Positions 15,900 to 23,087 of a stretch of DNA of 23,087 bases are shown here, one piece after another. Both the position numbers and the translations under genes were made by a program. Position 1 is the first letter of the stretch; the number at the start of each line of letters is the position of its first letter. The notes below the pieces were generated by a model, which was given only the letters and a program-made list of their open reading frames with translations, was not told the DNA's origin and ran no database searches. Origin of the DNA: Phytophthora sp. 'mugwort' (Eukaryota > Oomycota > Peronosporomycetes > Peronosporales > Peronosporaceae); assembly GCA_033558025.1 (NCBI GenBank), contig JAUCEF010000085.1, positions 1 to 23,087 on the forward strand. The letters are read 5' to 3'.

Positions 15900-16427
15900 A
15901 TGAAAAAAAATTTACAAATCCATTATCAAAATATTACTATATACGATCTTTTAACAAAATTAAATTTTAAAAATATATTTGAAATACCTAAAATAAGTAA
16001 AATATGTTTAAATATTGGTTTTAAAAACGCTAATATTGAAAAAAAAAAATTAATTAATATAATTTTACTTTTAAAATTAATAACAAATCAAAAACCTATA
16101 ATAACAAAATCAAAAAAAAATAATATTTTTTTAAAAATCAAAAAAAATTCAATTATAGGTTGTAAAATAACTTTAAGAAAAAAAAATATTTTTAATTTTT
16201 TAGAAAAAATTTTGATTTTTCTTTTTCAAAATTTAACTAAAATAAATTTTAATTTTAAAAATCAAAATATTTTAAATTTTCAAATTCGAAATATTTTAGA
16301 TTTTTTTGAATTAAAAACTGAATTTTTAAAATTCAAAGATATACCTCCAATAGATGTTTCTATTCATACAAATGCAAAAAATCATTATGAATTATTTTTA
16401 TTATTAAATTCACTATTTTTATTATAA
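15900..16427 (+). CDS. rpl5: Ribosomal protein L5
   Basis: L5 contacts P-site tRNA and, in bacteria, binds 5S rRNA. The 175-residue ORF has the NIFEIPKISKICLNIGF opening (family: NxxxVPKIxKIVxNxG), then LLKLITNQKPIITKSKK (family: LExITGQKPxxTxAKK) and IIGCKITLR, and ends with a region containing IPPIDVSIHTNA, where bacterial L5 has GxDIxIxTxA. Conservation is moderate because of the AT bias. It lies 6 bases after rpl14 and 13 bases before trnG(gcc). No 5S rRNA gene is recognised in the window. Confidence 0.92.
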   Translation: MKKNLQIHYQNITIYDLLTKLNFKNIFEIPKISKICLNIGFKNANIEKKKLINIILLLKLITNQKPIITKSKKNNIFLKIKKNSIIGCKITLRKKNIFNFLEKILIFLFQNLTKINFNFKNQNILNFQIRNILDFFELKTEFLKFKDIPPIDVSIHTNAKNHYELFLLLNSLFLL

Positions 16428-16440
16428 AAATAATTTATTA

Positions 16441-16512
16441 GCAAAAATAGCTCAATGGTAGAGTATAACCTTGCCAAGGTTAATGTTGAGGGTTCAAATC
16501 CCTTTTTTTGCT
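16441..16512 (+). tRNA. trnG(gcc): tRNA-Gly(GCC)
   Basis: Acceptor GCAAAAA/TTTTTGC, D-arm GCTCAATGGTAGAGT, anticodon arm TAACC-TTGCCAA-GGTTA giving anticodon GCC, T-arm GAGGG-TTCAAAT-CCCTT. Confidence 0.94.
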
Positions 16513-16518
16513 TAATTC

Positions 16519-16595
16519 AAATAAATGTACCCAAAGGCAGTATTTGGTATTTCCATTTTTTAATTAGGGAATAATATTAGTATTGACATTTATTT
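16519..16595 (+). ncRNA. Cloverleaf-like element without tRNA consensus
   Basis: The 10-base arm at 16519-16528 pairs perfectly with 16586-16595. Inside lie a 5-bp hairpin (16531-16535 with 16543-16547, 7-base loop), a 7-bp hairpin with one wobble pair (16548-16554 with 16567-16573, 12-base loop) and a weak 3-4 bp hairpin before the closing arm. The layout is that of a tRNA, but there is no GGTTCAAATC T-arm, no 7-base anticodon loop and no D-loop GG pair in the usual place. It may be a degenerate tRNA, a tRNA-like processing signal between trnG(gcc) and orf176, or a small structured RNA. It is not a recognised tmRNA, since the tmRNA T-arm is absent. Confidence 0.35.
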
Positions 16596-16612
16596 ACTTC
16601 TTTATAAAAATT

Positions 16613-17143
16613 ATGATTTTTTTTAACATTATTAAAAGGATATTTTTTGCTTATAATCTATATAAAATTATACAAGATATATTAAAAATACATCCTAAAT
16701 TTTTTCAAAATATTTTTAAATTTATTTTAATTCTTTTACCTCTTGAAATAACTTTATTAGAAGATTTTATAGATTTAGAGACTGAGGCTGAGGAAGCTGC
16801 TTTAAAAAAAGAAGAAAAACCTAAAAGTATTTTAAAAAGAATTGACGATAATATGCCAACTATTTTCGTTTTTTTTTTTTTATCTTTTTTGTTTTATTTA
16901 TTTCTAGATGCTTTTTTTTTTGATAGCGACAATTTCCCAAGCGATTTTCCTAGTAATTTTTCAACTGATTTAAATTTTGATTCAGATAGTGACTCTTTAC
17001 CAAAACCACCAAAAAGAAAAATTACAAGATCTGGAAATCCTCTGAATCTATATAGATATTTTCATTATTTAGATGTTGAAACAGGTGAACGTATAGATGA
17101 TATCGATCGATTAGATCCTGATACTTATGAAATAGTGGATTAA
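16613..17143 (+). CDS. Acidic membrane protein of unknown function (orf176)
   Basis: I do not recognise this protein. From the ATG at 16613 it has 176 residues; an in-frame TTG at 16583 lies inside the cloverleaf-like element and is less likely. It has a hydrophobic N-terminal part (strongest at about residues 34-48), an acidic charged segment DLETEAEEAALKKEEK near 54-69, a clear membrane helix at about 83-103, an Asp/Ser-rich linker at about 104-130 (DSDSDS), a short proline/lysine stretch KPPKRKIT, and a soluble end with DVETGERIDDIDRLDPDTYE. Acidic residues and less biased codon use set it apart from the Lys/Asn-rich genes around it. A native diverged gene or an acquired one are both possible. 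Confidence 0.7.
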   Translation: MIFFNIIKRIFFAYNLYKIIQDILKIHPKFFQNIFKFILILLPLEITLLEDFIDLETEAEEAALKKEEKPKSILKRIDDNMPTIFVFFFLSFLFYLFLDAFFFDSDNFPSDFPSNFSTDLNFDSDSDSLPKPPKRKITRSGNPLNLYRYFHYLDVETGERIDDIDRLDPDTYEIVD

Positions 17144-17204
17144 TTTATTCCACTTTTTCTTTTTTAAAACAATAATAAACATTTTTTAAACAATAAAAAT
17201 ATAC

Positions 17205-17276
17205 GTGATTATAGATTAATTGGTAAATCCTTTATCTTCCAAGTAAATATTATGGGTTCAAATCCCATTAATCACA
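17205..17276 (+). tRNA. trnG(ucc): tRNA-Gly(UCC)
   Basis: Acceptor GTGATTA/TAATCAC, D-arm GATTAATTGGTAAATC, anticodon arm TTTAT-CTTCCAA-GTAAA giving anticodon TCC, T-arm ATGGG-TTCAAAT-CCCAT. It is the second Gly tRNA in the window. Confidence 0.94.
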
Positions 17277-17293
17277 TATTTAAAATATCTTTA

Positions 17294-17377
17294 GGAGAAA
17301 TGGCTGAGTGGTTAAAAGCGGCAGACTGTAAATTTGTTGAAATATTTTCTACGTAGGTTCAAATCCTACTTTCTCCA
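17294..17377 (+). tRNA. trnY(gua): tRNA-Tyr(GUA)
   Basis: Class II tRNA of 84 bases: acceptor GGAGAAA/TTTCTCC, anticodon arm GCAGA-CTGTAAA-TTTGT giving anticodon GTA, long variable arm and T-arm GTAGG-TTCAAAT-CCTAC. A long variable arm on Tyr is the bacterial-type state. Confidence 0.94.
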
Positions 17378-17740
17378 ATAAAGATCTAAAAAAAAAAAAG
17401 GATAAACAAATTAAAAAAAGGATAAAAAGATAAAATATCTTTAAATAGTTAAGTTAAAAAGATATTTATCTTTTCAACAAAAAATTCAAAAACATATTTA
17501 GGGGGGGATCCTTTTCAAAAAATAATATTTTTTTTTCGTGATACAAAGAAATTTTTATTAATAACTAATTGAATTTTTAAAAATTAAAAAATTTTAATCC
17601 TTTAAGACAATATAAGACAATATAAGACAATATAAGACAATATAAGACAATATAAGACAAAAATTAATATAAGAATGTTATAATATTAAATTTTTAAATA
17701 TTTGTTATTTTAAAAATTAATATTAAATAATTAATATAAA
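17378..17740 (+). promoter_or_regulatory. Non-coding region before rns, possible control region
   Basis: No gene is seen in these 363 bases. They hold, in order: two AAAAAAAGGATA-like repeats near 17390-17425; an imperfect inverted repeat (17424-17443 with 17456-17474, one bulged base); a run of seven G followed by ATCC at 17501-17511, striking in this AT-rich DNA; and a six-unit 10-base tandem repeat at 17601-17660. The region lies directly upstream of rns. Use as a transcription start, rRNA leader or replication control site is inferred from this structure and position. Confidence 0.5.
17601..17660 (+). repeat. 10-base tandem repeat, six copies
   Basis: One TTTAAGACAA unit is followed by five perfect TATAAGACAA units. 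The period is about one helical turn, so the units present the same face of the DNA. It lies about 80 bases before the rns 5' end. Confidence 0.97.
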
Positions 17741-18600
17741 ACTTAAATAGAGTTTGATCCTGGCTCAGAATAAATGCTATCGGTATGCTTAACACATGCA
17801 AGTTGAATGTTTTTAAAACATAGCGAACGGGTGAGTAACACGTGAATTATCTACCTTTTAATTCAGAATAATTATTTTTATAAAAATACTGAATAAATTA
17901 ATTAAAGTTTTTAACGTTAAAAGATGAGTTTGCGCAAGATTATGGTAGTTGGTAGTTTAATAGACAACCAAGCCTATTATCTTTAGCTGGTTTGAAAGAA
18001 TGATCAGCCACATTGGGACTGAGACACGGCCCAAACTTTTTTAAAGGCAGCAGTGGGGAATTTTGGACAATGAGCGGAAGCTTGATCCAGCAATACCGAG
18101 TGGGTGATGACGGCTAATTAGGTTGTAAAGCTCTTTCATTAAGGAGGAAAATGACAGTACTTAAAAAAGAAGTTCCGGCTAATACCCGTGCCAGCAGCCG
18201 CGGTAATACGGGAGGAGCGAGCATTATTCGGGATGATTAGGCGTAAAGGGTTTGTAGGTAGTTTTTTAAGTTGAAAGAAACAAATTAAAGCTCAACTTTA
18301 TACATTTTTTCAAAACTGATAAACTGGAGTATAAATAGAGGATAATGGAATTTCTATTGGAGTGATAAAATACGTTGATAATAGAAGGAAGACCTATGGC
18401 GAAGGCAATTATCTGGGTATATACTGACACTGAGAAACGAAAGCTTGGGTAGCGAACGGGATTAGAGACCCCGGTAGTCCATGCTGTAAACGATGAGTGC
18501 TAATATTTAGAATTTTTAGATATAACAGCTAACGCGTTAAGCACTCCGCCTGAAAAGTATAATCGCAAGATTGAAATTCAAAGGAATTGACGGGAGTCTA

Positions 18601-18632
<32 letters not shown>

Positions 18633-19250
18633 AATACGCGCAGAACCTTACCAACTCTTGCTAATTTTTATTTAAAATTTTTATATAAAAAACAGGTGTT
18701 GCATGGCTGTCGTCAGCTCGTGTTGTGAAATGTTTGGTTAAATCCTTTAACGAGCGCAACCCCTATGATTAGTTACTAATTTATTATAAATAGATAAAAG
18801 TACTCTAATGAAAAAATTAATGATAGGTTAATGGAAGGTGGGGATGACGTCAAGTCTTCATGGCCCTTATGAGTTGGGCTACACACGTGCTACAATGATA
18901 ATTACAATGAGAAGCAATAATGATATAAGTTGGAGCAAATCTTCAAAAATTATCTTAGTTCGAATTAAGGGCTGAAACTCGCCCTTATGAAGTTGGAATC
19001 GCTAGTAATCGCAGAACAGCATGCTGCGGTGAATATGTTACTGGACTTTGTACACACCGCCCGTCACATCAGGGAAGTTGATTGTTTTTAAAATAATTTT
19101 TAATTCTTTTATAAAATTTAATAATTATTTAAATAAAATAATTTAAAATTTTTATAAAATAAATTATAATTCCTAAAAAGTGGTTAGTAACTTTGATGAA
19201 GTCGTAACAAGGTAGTCGTAGGGGAACCTGTGTCTGGAAGAGATCTTTAA
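17741..19250 (+). rRNA. rns: Small subunit (16S-like) ribosomal RNA
   Basis: Conserved 16S landmarks run in order: AGAGTTTGATCCTGGCTCAG at 17749; GTGCCAGCAGCCGCGGTAAT near 18189; ATTAGAGACCCCGGTAGTCC near 18461; GGTTTAATTCGATAATACGC near 18621; CAACGAGCGCAACCC-like sequence near 18750; ACACACCGCCCGTCAC near 19052; and GAAGTCGTAACAAGGTAGTC near 19199. Both ends are estimates. The 3' end reads GGGGAACCTG then TGTCTGGAAGAGATC, without the CACCTCC anti-Shine-Dalgarno sequence. At about 1.5 kb it is close to bacterial size. No intron is seen. Confidence 0.97.
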
Positions 19251-19278
19251 GCATTCTTAAATTAAAATTAAAAGTCTT

Positions 19279-19350
19279 AGGAAAATAGTTTAATTGGTAA
19301 AATCATAGTCTCCAAAATTATTGTTATGGGTTCAAGTCCCATTTTTCCTG
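19279..19350 (+). tRNA. trnW(cca): tRNA-Trp(CCA)
   Basis: Acceptor AGGAAAA/TTTTCCT, D-arm GTTTAATTGGTAAAAT, anticodon arm ATAGT-CTCCAAA-ATTAT giving anticodon CCA, T-arm ATGGG-TTCAAGT-CCCAT. A CCA rather than UCA anticodon agrees with TGA not being read as Trp. Confidence 0.95.
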
Positions 19351-19491
19351 TTTATTATAAAATATTATAAATCAAAAAAATTTTATAATATCTGAAATTA
19401 ATTAAATTCAAGTTATAAAAATAAAATTTTATTTAAAATACTTTTTAATCAAAGGGAATTTAAATTTAGATTTATAATATTTTATAATAAA
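19351..19491. repeat. 23-bp perfect inverted repeat with 95-base loop
   Basis: 19351-19373 is the exact reverse complement of 19469-19491. The first arm starts immediately after the trnW discriminator base. A perfect match of 23 bp exceeds what short AT runs usually give by chance, though both arms are all A/T except one C/G pair. Confidence 0.85.
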
Positions 19492-19942
19492 TATAGTTTT
19501 ATATGTTTAAAATAAAAATATTATTATAAATATTCAATTTTAAAATTACTCCATTATTCCTAAAAAAATATTCATAAACAGATTAATTAATGTTTATATT
19601 AAGAAAACATTCTCAATATTAAATAATTTTAATTTATTAGTTAATATTATTGATTAATCGTTAAATGAATACTCTTTAAATAATTATTATTTCATTTTTA
19701 TTATATTCTACATTAATATTTATTATTGTATATAAAAACATTTTAAAAATAATATGATTATTTAATATAAATTATTTTAATTTTTAAAAAATTTTATATT
19801 CTTTAAGAAAAAAAAAAAATAATTCAATTATTTTTACAATATAAATAATAAAATTTATATTTTTTCTTGAATATTAATATTCAAAAACTCTTAATTTTGT
19901 ATATATTAAAAATTAAATAAAATAATAAATTTCAAGTATATT
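19351..19942. other. Long non-coding region between trnW and cox2
   Basis: These 592 bases hold no gene I can support; all frames are broken by frequent stops. They contain a 23-bp perfect inverted repeat (19351-19373 with 19469-19491), a 16-base palindrome at 19419-19434 inside its loop, and otherwise near-pure A/T sequence. It is the largest gene-free stretch in the window and directly precedes the cox2-orf32-cox1 unit, so a promoter, processing site or replication element could lie here. Confidence 0.6.
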
Positions 19943-20719
19943 ATGACAATAATAAATTATATAAATAATCAATTCACTTTTTTAGATATGGCTGAACCTT
20001 GGCAATTAGGTTTTCAAGATCCAGCAACACCTGTTATGGAAGGTATTATTAATTTTCATCATGATTTAATGTTTTTTTTAATTATGATTACTGTATTTGT
20101 TTGTTGGATGTTATTTAGAGTTATTACTCTTTTTGATGAAAAAAAAAATAAAATTCCAGCAACAATTGTACATGGTGCTACTATTGAAATTATTTGGACT
20201 TCTATTCCAGCCTTAATTTTATTAACGGTAGCTATTCCATCTTTTGCTTTATTATATTCAATGGATGAAGTAATTGATCCTATTATTACTTTAAAAGTAA
20301 TTGGTAGTCAATGGTATTGGAGTTATGAATATTCAGATAATTTAGAATTTTCTGATGAACCTTTAATTTTTGATAGTTATATGATTCAAGAAGATGATTT
20401 AGCAATAGGTCAATTTAGAATTTTAGAAGTTGATAATCGTGTGGTTGTTCCAACTAATAGTCATATTCGAGTATTAATTACTGCTTCAGATGTTTTACAT
20501 TCATGGGCAATACCTTCATTAGGTATAAAATTAGATGCTTGTCCTGGTCGTTTAAATCAAACATCAATGTTTATTAAACGTGAAGGTGTTTTTTATGGAC
20601 AATGTAGTGAAATTTGTGGAGTAAATCATGGATTTATGCCTATTGTTGTAGAAGCTGTTTCATTAGAAGATTATTTAATTTGGTTAAAAAATAAAATCAA
20701 TTTTGATTTTAATATATAA
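19943..20719 (+). CDS. cox2: Cytochrome c oxidase subunit II
   Basis: Cox2 holds the CuA centre that accepts electrons from cytochrome c in complex IV. The 258-residue protein is full length: an N-terminal segment with [14 protein letters not shown], two membrane helices (about 43-63 and 85-105), then the soluble cupredoxin domain. The CuA ligands are H186, C221, E223, C225, H229 and M232, in [14 protein letters not shown] and [15 protein letters not shown]. The aromatic electron-entry patch is SQWYWSYEY at about 122-130. Start ATG, stop TAA. It is followed by orf32 and cox1 on the same strand. Its codon use is less biased to Lys/Asn than that of the ribosomal protein genes. Confidence 0.98.
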   Translation: MTIINYINNQFTFLDMAEPWQLGFQDPATPVMEGIINFHHDLMFFLIMITVFVCWMLFRVITLFDEKKNKIPATIVHGATIEIIWTSIPALILLTVAIPSFALLYSMDEVIDPIITLKVIGSQWYWSYEYSDNLEFSDEPLIFDSYMIQEDDLAIGQFRILEVDNRVVVPTNSHIRVLITASDVLHSWAIPSLGIKLDACPGRLNQTSMFIKREGVFYGQCSEICGVNHGFMPIVVEAVSLEDYLIWLKNKINFDFNI

Positions 20720-20732
20720 TTAAAAAATTTTT

Positions 20733-20831
20733 ATGGTATTTAAAATCATTGGTATAATTTTTTTAATATTATTACTATTTACTGATATTAAAAAATTAAT
20801 TAATAAAATCAAACAATTTTTCAATAAATAA
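20733..20831 (+). CDS. 32-residue membrane ORF between cox2 and cox1, TatA-like (orf32)
   Basis: A short ORF starts with ATG 13 bases after cox2 and ends with TAA. Its 32 residues form a hydrophobic helix, IIGIIFLILLLF, directly followed by an amphipathic basic segment, TDIKKLINKIKQFFNK. This is the layout of TatA/TatE: a short membrane helix, the hinge LLLFG, then KKLPELxxxxGxxxxxFKK. The F-G hinge is F-T here and the conserved Pro is replaced. An ORF of exactly this length in the cox2-cox1 spacer is, from memory, known as orf32 in Phytophthora mtDNA. With tatC in the same genome, a minimal TatA is plausible but unproven. Confidence 0.6.
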   Translation: MVFKIIGIIFLILLLFTDIKKLINKIKQFFNK

Positions 20832-20941
20832 AAATAATTTATTTTTTTGATAATAAAAAATTAAAAAAACCAACGCTTTTTTTGATTTAAAAATAAAATA
20901 TATAATTTTGCATTTAAAATAAAATTTAAAAATATAAATAA

Positions 20942-22420
<1,479 letters not shown>

Positions 22421-22662
22421 AAAAAATTTTTATAATTATTAATAATTAAATTAATCTTTATTAATAATTATATTAAAAATTTTTAATTTAATTAATACCG
22501 TTTTACGGTGTTTTATAAAAATTTAAAATTTTTATATTATTTAAGAGAAAAAAATATTAGTAAAATTTAAATAAAAAAAAATATTAAATCTCAAAAATTA
22601 AATCAAATAAAAATTTAATTAATAACAAATTAATTATTAATAAAATAATTTAAATTATAATT
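22421..22662. other. Hairpin-rich spacer after cox1
   Basis: No gene is seen in these 242 bases. They contain three inverted repeats: a 15-bp perfect stem with a 12-base loop (22431-22445 with 22458-22472); a small GC-containing hairpin ACCGT-TTT-ACGGT at 22497-22509; and an 11-bp near-perfect palindrome at 22514-22536. Placed right after cox1, they may serve as 3' end or processing signals for the cox message. Confidence 0.55.
22431..22472 (+). terminator. Inverted repeat just after cox1
   Basis: A perfect 15-bp stem with a 12-base loop begins 11 bases after the cox1 stop. Position and shape fit an mRNA 3' end structure, but the arms are pure A/T and the function is inferred. Confidence 0.4.
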
Positions 22663-23076
22663 ATGGATATCGAAAATATTTTAATAGACTTAAACAATGA
22701 CAACAATAATATTGAAAAACACGAATCACAAGAACAAACATCAAATTATATAAAATATATAATATTTATAATAGGTGCCTTTTTTATTTTAGGTTTAACT
22801 ATTTTTTTAATTTATTTCAATAGCGATTTTCCAATAGTTTCTGCATTACAGGATTTAAGGAATATCGTCGATGATGAAACTTTCAATCAAATAAAACAAG
22901 TTGTTTTAAAAATGTTACGTGAACCTGAAAAAAGGGCGGCTGGATTAAATTTATTAGAATTATTAAAACTAACTATTCATCCAAGACATTTATTAAAAGA
23001 TAATCCACAAGAATTTGAAAAAATGATGACTCATTTAATTAAAATTTTAATTTCTATTTTTAAAGAAGATGGCTAA
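22663..23076 (+). CDS. Membrane-anchored protein of unknown function (orf137)
   Basis: I do not recognise this 137-residue protein. It has an acidic, Asn-rich N-terminal tail (residues 1-28), one clear membrane helix at about 31-52 (YIIFIIGAFFILGLTIFLIY), and a soluble C-terminal domain that looks helical: IVSALQDLRNIVDDETFNQI, VVLKMLREPEKRAAGLNLLELL and FEKMMTHLIKILISIF. The presence of RAAGLN, HPRH and charged helices, and less biased codons, suggest a folded selected product rather than chance ORF. Start ATG at 22663. Its last 8 bases overlap the start of the next ORF, a sign of translational coupling or tight packing. Its layout of acidic region plus one membrane helix recalls orf176, but I see no sequence similarity. 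Confidence 0.7.
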   Translation: MDIENILIDLNNDNNNIEKHESQEQTSNYIKYIIFIIGAFFILGLTIFLIYFNSDFPIVSALQDLRNIVDDETFNQIKQVVLKMLREPEKRAAGLNLLELLKLTIHPRHLLKDNPQEFEKMMTHLIKILISIFKEDG

Positions 23077-23087
23077 AAAAACCTATT
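23069..23087 (+). CDS. Start of a further ORF, cut by the window end
   Basis: An ATG at 23069 opens a frame reading MAKKTY to the end of the window. It overlaps the orf137 stop by 8 bases. Too little is present to name it. Confidence 0.4.

Noticed and set aside
16519..16595. Mitochondrial tmRNA (ssrA), known from jakobids and oomycetes
   Set aside because: The tRNA-like domain of tmRNA has a conserved T-arm, which is missing here, and a D-like hairpin where tmRNA has none.
16583..16612. TTG start for orf176
   Set aside because: It falls in the cloverleaf-like element, and an ATG 30 bases later is available; a TTG start would be exceptional in this window.
19660..19775. Possible small hydrophobic ORF (IIIISFLLYSTLIFIIVYK) before cox2
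   Set aside because: The nearest ATG is followed by a stop after four codons, and hydrophobic translations are expected by chance from AT-rich DNA.

Overview
The window is a stretch of a very AT-rich mitochondrial genome from a protist. It carries respiratory-chain genes (nad4L, nad1, nad11, cox2, cox1, atp8), the protein translocase gene tatC, a large set of bacterial-type ribosomal protein genes (rpl2, rpl5, rpl6, rpl14, rpl16, rpl31, rps2, rps3, rps4, rps8, rps11, rps13, rps14, rps19), both large rRNAs and 17 tRNA genes. The combination of tatC, nad11, rpl31 and the rps14-rps8-rpl6-rps2-rps4 run points to a stramenopile. A 32-codon ORF in the cox2-cox1 spacer recalls the orf32 that I remember from Phytophthora mtDNA, so an oomycete or other pseudofungal relative is a reasonable guess; this is inference. 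The genetic code is standard: Trp is TGG throughout and the only Trp tRNA found has a CCA anticodon.

Layout. 1-3602, minus strand: nad4L, nad1, nad11, trnL(uag), trnL(uaa). 3621-5585, mixed: tatC (+), rpl31 (-), trnC (+), trnS(uga) (-), rps11 (-), rps13 (-). From 5614 to the end everything is on the plus strand: rpl2-rps19-rps3-rpl16-trnI(cau)-orf222-atp8-trnK-trnA-rps14-rps8-rpl6-rps2-rps4 (in two ORFs)-rnl-trnN-trnS(gcu)-trnM-trnP-trnfM-rpl14-rpl5-trnG(gcc)-tRNA-like element-orf176-trnG(ucc)-trnY-non-coding region-rns-trnW-non-coding region-cox2-orf32-cox1-orf137-start of a further ORF. Genes are tightly packed. The exceptions are three non-coding stretches of about 240 to 590 bases (before rns, before cox2, after cox1), which hold inverted and tandem repeats.

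How it fits together: the ribosomal protein, rRNA and tRNA genes supply the organelle's translation system; the nad genes encode complex I subunits (nad11 the peripheral Fe-S arm, nad1 and nad4L the membrane arm), cox1/cox2 the catalytic core of complex IV, atp8 an ATP synthase stator subunit, and tatC the core of a Tat translocase.

The most interesting points are: (1) rps4 is split. Its conserved C-terminal segment sits in a separate downstream ORF, behind a 22-fold hexapeptide repeat. (2) The C-terminus of nad11 continues past its stop codon in shifted frames right up to nad1. (3) orf32 between cox2 and cox1 looks like a minimal TatA, which would pair with the tatC in this window. (4) Two membrane-anchored ORFs of unknown function (orf176, orf137) and an odd cloverleaf-like element lie among otherwise standard genes.
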